Source of the DNA: Porodaedalea pini
Lineage: Eukaryota > Basidiomycota > Agaricomycetes > Hymenochaetales > Hymenochaetaceae
Direction of reading: 5' to 3'
Assembly (NCBI GenBank): GCA_002794775.1
Contig: NBAY01000114.1
Span: forward strand, 23,689-87,688
DNA length: 64,000 nucleotides
A model generated the notes under the pieces. The model did no database searches. It saw nothing but the letters and a program-made list of their open reading frames with translations, and was not told the origin of the DNA. Every line of letters begins with the position of its first letter. The first letter of the stretch is position 1. Shown piece by piece: positions 57,550 through 64,000 of the stretch. A program made the translations under genes and the position numbers.

Positions 57550-58661
57550 CTGAAGTTCACGTTAGCTAAGTGTAACACCTCTCACGCATTCTTTACACAC
57601 CTTTGACACGGTTTACTTTCTGTTTTGACGAAATTTACTCCCTGGCTTATTGATCCTAACGAGAAATCAATTAACTATTTTTCTTACTTTCTATCTGGCC
57701 TTCTCTGTTCCTTTATTTTGCTAGTACAAAAGTTCGAAATACAAACAGTGACTACCAATATACAAAATTACGGTACAAGCGACTAAATAAAGAAAACAGT
57801 GTGAAATCGGGCTTGCCTGAGCAATCGGAACGCGCTTCACGGCGTTGGAACCCTGAGTTGCTGAAAAAAAAAACTGTTAAGAGAAAAGTGTCTGATGAGG
57901 CAGTTATGACGGTCAGAATGAGGCGTGAAAGCTCACTTGATGCGTGGCCGATGAAGCATTTGCCGTTATCGGTGATGTGCTAAAAAACCTCTGAGTCTTG
58001 AGCTCAGGACACGGATGGTGAAGGCAAGGTGGATTTGGAGCTGAACGCGCTGAGGTGGCAAGCTGGAGGTCGGTATGCTGGTTGCGTGCGACGGCGAGCG
58101 AGCGATGATGGGAGTAAGACAGAGAGGCTGAAAGGTGTTCTAAAATTAAACGCGGCGCTAATGTGCAGTGATCAGAGCATGTGAATGAGTTGCTTGTAAG
58201 TGCAGCATATCCAAATGAGGAAGTTTAACGCCACTCACCTGATCACTGCATATCTAACTCCGATTCCGCTTTTGGCACACCTTTCTAACTCTCTCTTGAC
58301 CGCCATGACCTCCGCACGACGTCCCGCCCATGCAGCTACATCTCGTTCGCCTTCGTGGCTTTCTATTGCAAAGCCTCCTCAGCCTCTTCCGGTCCATTGT
58401 CTGATCGTCGGTGACGGAAAATGAACTTCTGTAACGCTCTGGTAAGCATGCAATACGAGCAAATATACGTCAAACTTCGAAGCTAATTTTCAACACTTTC
58501 TGTAAACTGTGGTGGCTCGGAAGGATACTCATACGTGGTAAGTGTGCACTCGTATCTGCTCAAACTGCTGACGCCGCTACTCCAATGGCTGAGTACGTTT
58601 TCCTAGGACCGTTTCCGAGCTCAACGACCTCTGTAGTACACTCTCATTGTCCTCAAGCCGA
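57550..58661. other. Divergent spacer inside the KDZ element
   Basis: Upstream of the SPT5-like gene (minus) and the proteasome-like copy (plus). Short frames only (57801-57983, 58305-58424), with no recognised product. Confidence 0.5.
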
Positions 58662-59235
58662 ATGCACAATACCTATCCCTTCCACCATAGGCCGTACAAT
58701 TGGCAACCGACAGACGCGTTCACAGATGGAGTGCAGCGCACTCAGTACGCACTTACTCTGCATTGATGTTATCTCGCGCAAAAATTACTGAGAACTGACT
58801 AAATGATAGAAATGCAGACAGCTCATAGTGACCGGCACGAGCGTGCTTGCGATTAAGTACAAGGTCGGAATCATGATGGTTGCAGACAACCTTGGTGCGT
58901 CGGATTTGTGGACTCCCTCATAAATACTAAATTTGAAAGCTTATGCCTGACAGCATCATATGAGTCCCTCGCACGTTTCAGGGACATCCTGCCCTTGCAT
59001 CCCGTAGGATCCTACACTATGCTGGCCGTGAGTGGCAATATTTCCGACTTCCAGTACATACGTAGCAGTCGCTTGACGACCTCCTGATCGAGGAGGAAAC
59101 CGCCAAGGATGATGGCCATAAACTCATTCCGGCTGAAATCCACGAGTACCTTAGTCAAGAGTCGAGTGATCCGTTTGAGACATATACTTGGATTGGCAAG
59201 TCGATATGTGAACCGAATGTATACTGTGGTTGAAA
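58662..59235 (+). pseudogene. Proteasome subunit beta-4 (PSMB4/Pre4) broken copy
   Basis: ATG at 58662 starts MHNTYPFHHRPYNWQ and leads through FTDGVQRTQ to the mature N-terminal segment QLIVTGTSVLAIKYK (exons 58662-58744, 58818-58894). Exon 3 from 58954 gives ASYESLARFRDILPLHPVGS and LAVSGNISDFQYI. The beta-4 (beta-7 in yeast numbering) subunit of the 20S proteasome has exactly these motifs. At about 59065 a one-base shift separates DFQYI from LDDLLIEEETA. After EIHEYLS the family sequence stops and unrelated residues run to a stop near 59235, so the last third is missing. Introns are retained, which indicates genomic capture by the element. Confidence 0.88.
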
Positions 59236-59708
59236 GCTGTCGAACGCATTTTTGGGGCTCCAGTCTGTGCATGTATGGTAGATAGTTTTGCAAATGAGCA
59301 TTCTGCGGGACCAATGGAAAGGGAAAAAAAGAATGTACCTCGATAGTATAAGGTGCTCAAAGTATATGGTTTGAACAATAGCAGTGTGGAATGCGTCAGT
59401 GACCAGGAGCGTCGGCGTGGAGAAGGATATGGTGCAACCGCGTAGCTTAAGATGAAGCCAGAAAGGACAGAACAAAAGATGAGTTATCTTTTAGTTTTTG
59501 ATCGATCAGTGGCTCGTTAACGAAAACAAAGGACAGATTGCAGGCCACAAACCACAATAATGTTCTATTCTCACATAGAGGCTCGCTGGTAAAAAAAAAA
59601 ACATCTTCCATATCTTAGCGAAAAGTTACTGATACATGCATTTAGTGGTTTGCAACTTGGATGTCTCGCATTTCCCCTTCTTTCATTGCAACGTTCTTCA
59701 TACTAGCG

Positions 59709-62700
59709 ATGACCAGAAGATCTGGCAAGCGGCTGAAGGAGCTCGCCACCCTCGTGAACAACCCGCTGTCCCCAGCTCTGATCCCGGGACCGTCGACTTC
59801 GGAGCTCTTCAGCGACACTCCGCGCTCTAGAAGCTCACGTACGCAGAGTCAGCAACCTGTCGTCTTTCTGCCTTTCGGCCGGATGCTTATACATGCCCAA
59901 GGTGCTCGACCATCCGAGGCTTCCCCATCTCCATCCCCTAGAAAGCCTTCGCCTTCTGACAATTGCGAGCTTCCTGATAATTTTATTGATAATTTCGAGA
60001 ATCATGGACATGACAGTATCTTTGCATCATCTCGACACACACCTATCGATCCTACACTGTCAAGGTTCCGCCGTAAGCAACTCAGACAGCACCAACGGTG
60101 GTCCGAAGATGTAATACCTGGACTTGTTATCCCATACCTCAACATTCTTCGCCGTTCGGAAAACCTTTGACACCCAGTGGTATCGACTTCGTCCTCTCGA
60201 TGTACATGCATGGGTGTGCAAATGGAAATTGAGATACTGTGTGTATCTTTTACAGGTATGTTCTATTCTCCCCGTATAAGCTACAAAGCTGACTTTCAGT
60301 TTGTAGGGCTTGAAAAGATAAATGTCTTTACTTGCGCTTGCAACTCACCGCCATTCCAGTTGCTCGACAAAGGTTTCTTCGGCTGTGCACCGTGTTTCCC
60401 AACTTTAGCTGTTGATTTAAATGTCCTCGACTTCTGCTTAGAGCTCTTTGTACGAATCCCGCCAAACAAAATGGCACTCTGCAATACCTTAGAGGCCTTC
60501 TTAAGCACCCGTGGATATTTGTTCAAGTCTTCCATACGTACACATTCTCATGTTCGTGTCACACTTATATTGATCTTTTATTCAAAGGACTCGTTACGAA
60601 AGAGGTTCTGTAAATGTTTACATTGGTTCGGTACATTGCGTGATGCTGCGCAGGAACGCATCAATTCTATGATAAGACCGACAGCATATGATGCTCAGCC
60701 TTTGCGTAGTGAAGCTAGCAGTGGTGAAGATGGTGGAGATTCGAGCTCTGTACTTAGTTCTCTGTGCCCGAGAAACAATATGCCCTTGGGAAACCTGAAT
60801 GGTGATGATTCCGACTACAAAGGTATAATGTCTGATTATCTAGCTATTAACTATGCAATACACGACTCACAGATGTCCTAGGAAGTTTGCAAGAAGAGAA
60901 ATTGGCTGAAGAAGTTCAGAACGCAGGTAACGACAGTGCATATTCTTTGATGTGCGCGTGGAACTATTACTGACCAAGATGTTTTGACTTGGACACTGTA
61001 TGAAGGCACGTCGATTGAGTTCTATGCTGAACTGAAGCTGCCATCGCTATACCTTCAAGAACGTTGTCCTGCATGTTTTGGAGGACCCAACTGGAAACAT
61101 GACCCCAGTCTACCGTATGCATCTTTCTACAGAGTCCTTCAAATGTGCTAATACGGTACTTTTTAGTATGGACTTTAATGTTTGCATCGACACATGTTTC
61201 CAGCAGAAGAGGGGAAAGACTGACAATGGAGCCCCGAACGTTCACCCTAAGACTGTTTTCTTATCTGAGGATAATTTGAAGGCTATGGAGATCAAAGTTG
61301 CTCGCCTTCATCCTGACCATGCTAAGCGTAATCGAGACAACTCAGCAGTGGAATGTACGACAGTGAGTCACACGCTGAAAGTTTCAGATGAGATCTTGGA
61401 TGAATGCAAGTCATCATTTAAAGCTGTGGATGACCGTCGACAGAAAGCGAGCACAAGATTTTTCTTAGATACAGGACTCATGGCACTTCTCTGTTGACAC
61501 GATCGTGTCCTCTGGCTCACCAACATGCAGTCCGCAGGTGAGAAGCAACACTATGCTCTTGCCCTTCTGCAGACCCTTTTCCAACATATTCCTGATGACG
61601 TGATCGTTGGTGTATTATATGACGTAGGCTGCCAGCTCCACCATAGTATAGCTAAGTGGGGGTTTCTGCCTGAATACGCTGCTCGCATGATCTTCGCTAT
61701 TTCTGTCTTCCACGCATACGGTCATCAATGGGCATGTCAGATTGTCTACCACCCTCGAAAATGTAATGGCTTCGGCTTGACGGATGGTGAAGGATGCGAG
61801 CGTTTTTGGAGTTCAATAAAACACCTTATCCCAACTCTTCGCATAAGTGGAGTAAGTCTGAGCATTTCCATAAAACCATCATGCGTTGATCACATCTTTT
61901 TTAGTATTACGAGTGATTGCATGTCATCGATACTCAAGTCCAATACTCCAGCAGCAACAGCCTTTTCAAGCTTGGATCATGGCTACTCAAGCGGACACGA
62001 GAATGCTACAGGCACCTTCAAGATGCCAAGATGAAGCTAAGAGAAATCAATATCTCAGAAGAAGAACTTGTTAAGGAATGGGACGCTCAGCTCGAGCATC
62101 AGTCTAAAGCACTTCCACGTGTGTTTCTTTCACTGTGTCCACTGAATGATAAATGATGTGCCAGCTACTGTTTGTACAGGTCAGTCGAAAGCTGCGGGAC
62201 GAACAGCGATAGAAGAAATCATCAACCTCCAGACACGATGTGATGCAATGATTCAGAGAATCAACTGCTTACACAGAAGTTTGGAGAGTGATGAAAATGT
62301 TGATATTGATGCCATTAATGACTCTGTTAAGAAGTTGGAGTCTGCACATGCTCGTTTACTCAAGGACATGAAAAAGAAGAAAGGTCTTCTTGGCGTTGAG
62401 GATCAGGATAAGCTTTTATCGCTAAAAAATAGTTCATTCATCAATGATCATATGAATGCTCATGCTTTGCGCAGCCGCCTTCTAACAAAACTTCAGACTC
62501 GCAAATTTGAACTTCAGAATCTAGAACGTCCTTACCGTGCTCAACATTCAACATCTGGAGGTACTTTCAATTAAACTCAGCTTAATTGTTTCCTCACATT
62601 TTGCGCATTCAGAACAGAAAAAATACGAGCTCATTGAATCCCAGTTGAGGCGTCGCGAGCCAGGCATAGTTCAGCTCGCCAAAACATACAATGTGTTATG

Positions 62701-63533
62701 CGATAAACTACAGAAGGATGCTCCCCATGACACGAAATGTCCAACACCCATAACAATCAAGGGACTATTTGATTTGGACATTGATAATGATATATGGCGG
62801 GACGACGGTCTATCTGACGTTAATGATACTGATGTGCCTCGTTGGATGGGTGATGAGGATGCTAGGAGAGGTATATGTGCTTTCCTAGACGCTAAACGAT
62901 GCCGCGAAGAGCTCCAGCGATTAAGTAAAGAGAAAACCGCTCTCCAGGATTGGTTCCACGATGTTTGGAGGCGTACAATCAATGCATTACAGTCTGCTTG
63001 TGAGCTCTTTATTTAACATGTGATCAGGTTTGAATTTCATATCTTCAACAGCCGCTACATCTGGTCTCGCATATGCCCTTCAAGTCAGACAAAAGGAGCT
63101 ATTGGCTCTATGCGTTGAATGGTGCAACAAGATGGAATATGTTCCTCCTGTGGACTCAGCTTATAATGCAAATTGGGGACTGACAATGGAAGAAATAGCG
63201 GACTTTAAACAACTTCGAGACGCAGCTGTGTATCATACAGTCACGGCCATGCGGTCATCTTTCCTTTTTGCACCTAGTCTCGGAGCAGAAGAAGATGGAG
63301 TAGATGACGAGTCAGATGATGGACTTCATGCAGATGAGCTTCGAGTTGAGCATGGAGAGTTTCTGGAGCTCGCAGAGCAAATCGAGTATGATAATTCTCG
63401 TGCATTAGTTTTGGAATCTGGCTTCCAAGAAAATGTCTCTGATCCACTTCTACAGGACATTGCCTTTACTCAGTCTACACTGCCTATGTCTCCAGAAAAA
63501 CGGGCTCGAGTCGAAGGCATGGTCCTTTCTTGA
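59709..63533 (+). pseudogene. KDZ transposase with three in-frame TGA codons
   Basis: Segments in order: RRKQLRQHQRWSEDVIPGLV; the KDZ-associated cysteine cluster (CTC...CACNSPPF, GFFGCAPCFPTLAVDL, NTLEAFLSTRGY); LPSLYLQERCPACFGGPNWK; and DFNVCIDTCFQQKR with the first catalytic Asp. The core continues with STRFFLDTGLMALLC, HDRVLWL, YDVGCQLHHSIAKWGFL, HAYGHQW, and the Glu-bearing LTDGEGCERFWSSIKHLIP. A long charged helical C-terminus ends at TGA 63533. Several introns are present. TGA codons at 60168-60170, 61495-61497 and 61914-61916 stand where relatives have Arg, each one C-to-T step from CGA. ATG 59709 is favoured over 59661, which would add a hydrophobic lead. This copy is probably inactive. 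Confidence 0.92.
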
Positions 63534-63676
63534 TTTATCTAAATTTCCTGTAATAATACACTTATTCAATGTTATAAATTCACCATGCTGAATTGAGTGG
63601 GATGAAAAGACAAAGACAGACAGAATACTAATGCATTGTCATGATAATGGATGTGTGCCTGAGAGATGCAGTCTTA

Positions 63677-64000
63677 TATGTACGAACAAGGTCTACTGTC
63701 CTAGAAGCTATGATCTTTGTGTTATTTATTACAATAAGTTCCCCCTGGGCTATCCCTGCATTATTATTTCTGGGCTATCCCTGAGTTATTATCTCTGGGC
63801 TATCCCTATGAAATTATGTCTGGGCTATCCCTCTGTATTTATATCTGGGCTATCCCTGGGTTATTATCTCTGAGCTATCCCCATAGATATGAGATACATA
63901 TACTTATCAGTTAAAGTCATTCCTAGGTATCCTAAATCATAATAATTAAGAATATGGGTGTATTCTATAAATTACAGAGGCTCAATCTCTGTTGTTATCA
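63677..64000 (-). repeat. Right long terminal inverted repeat of the KDZ element (partial)
   Basis: Inverted match to 48911-49435, with only about six 25-bp units (about 63738-63886) in place of about 14. It runs off the window. Confidence 0.9.

Larger units (their letters stand above)
48911..64000 (+). mobile_element. Large KDZ-superfamily DNA transposon (right end off-window)
   Basis: Minimum extent defined by long inverted repeats, 48911-49435 and 63677-64000, which are still pairing at the right edge of the window. It contains a KDZ transposase (59709-63533, plus), an SPT5-like gene and a large unknown gene (both minus), a broken proteasome beta-4 copy, and a nested MITE. KDZ (Kyakuja/Dileera/Zisupton) elements are known in fungi, and some basidiomycete copies carry extra genes such as TET/JBP; no TET/JBP gene is visible here. 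Total length must exceed 15.1 kb. Confidence 0.88.

Overview
The window is nuclear DNA of a filamentous fungus, most likely a mushroom-forming basidiomycete (Agaricomycetes). The evidence is gene structure (many GT-AG introns of about 45-65 nt), DUF6533 membrane proteins, a KDZ-type DNA transposon, and eIF4G and prolyl-tRNA synthetase fragments of recognisable fungal type. No rRNA, tRNA or CRISPR array was recognised. All calls come from reading the sequence; no database search was run.

Layout. 1-4715 is the right part of a TIR transposon carrying fragments of two host genes, eIF4G and prolyl-tRNA synthetase (ProRS). 7.2-28.8 kb is a host gene block: a small mitochondrial-type protein, a YCK-type casein kinase I, a siderophore-iron MFS transporter, a DUF6533 membrane protein whose intron holds a fold-back MITE, a Frag1/DRAM/Sfk1 membrane protein, a Zn2Cys6 transcription factor and two hypothetical proteins. 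31.2-33.8 kb holds a fumarate reductase flavoprotein fused to cytochrome b5. 35.7-45.1 kb holds two Nudix (Ysa1-like ADP-ribose pyrophosphatase) paralogues: the second is intact, the first is split by a complete 6.28-kb copy of the eIF4G/ProRS transposon in the opposite orientation to the copy at 1-4715. That copy carries a nested solo LTR. 46.1-47.0 kb is a second fold-back MITE, and 47.4-48.1 kb a GPI-anchored secreted protein.

From about 48.9 kb to the right edge lies most of a large (over 15 kb) KDZ element. It has long terminal inverted repeats containing a 25-bp tandem repeat, a KDZ transposase with three in-frame TGA codons, an SPT5-like NGN/KOW protein, a large coiled-coil protein of unknown function, a broken proteasome beta-4 gene copy and a nested TA-flanked MITE.

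The common theme is host-gene capture by two unrelated DNA transposons: eIF4G plus ProRS in one; PSMB4, and probably an SPT5 relative, in the other. The intact Nudix paralogue acts as a natural empty site that fixes the TIR element's ends and a probable 2-bp target duplication. Host genes here also use very small exons (8, 9 and 12 nt).
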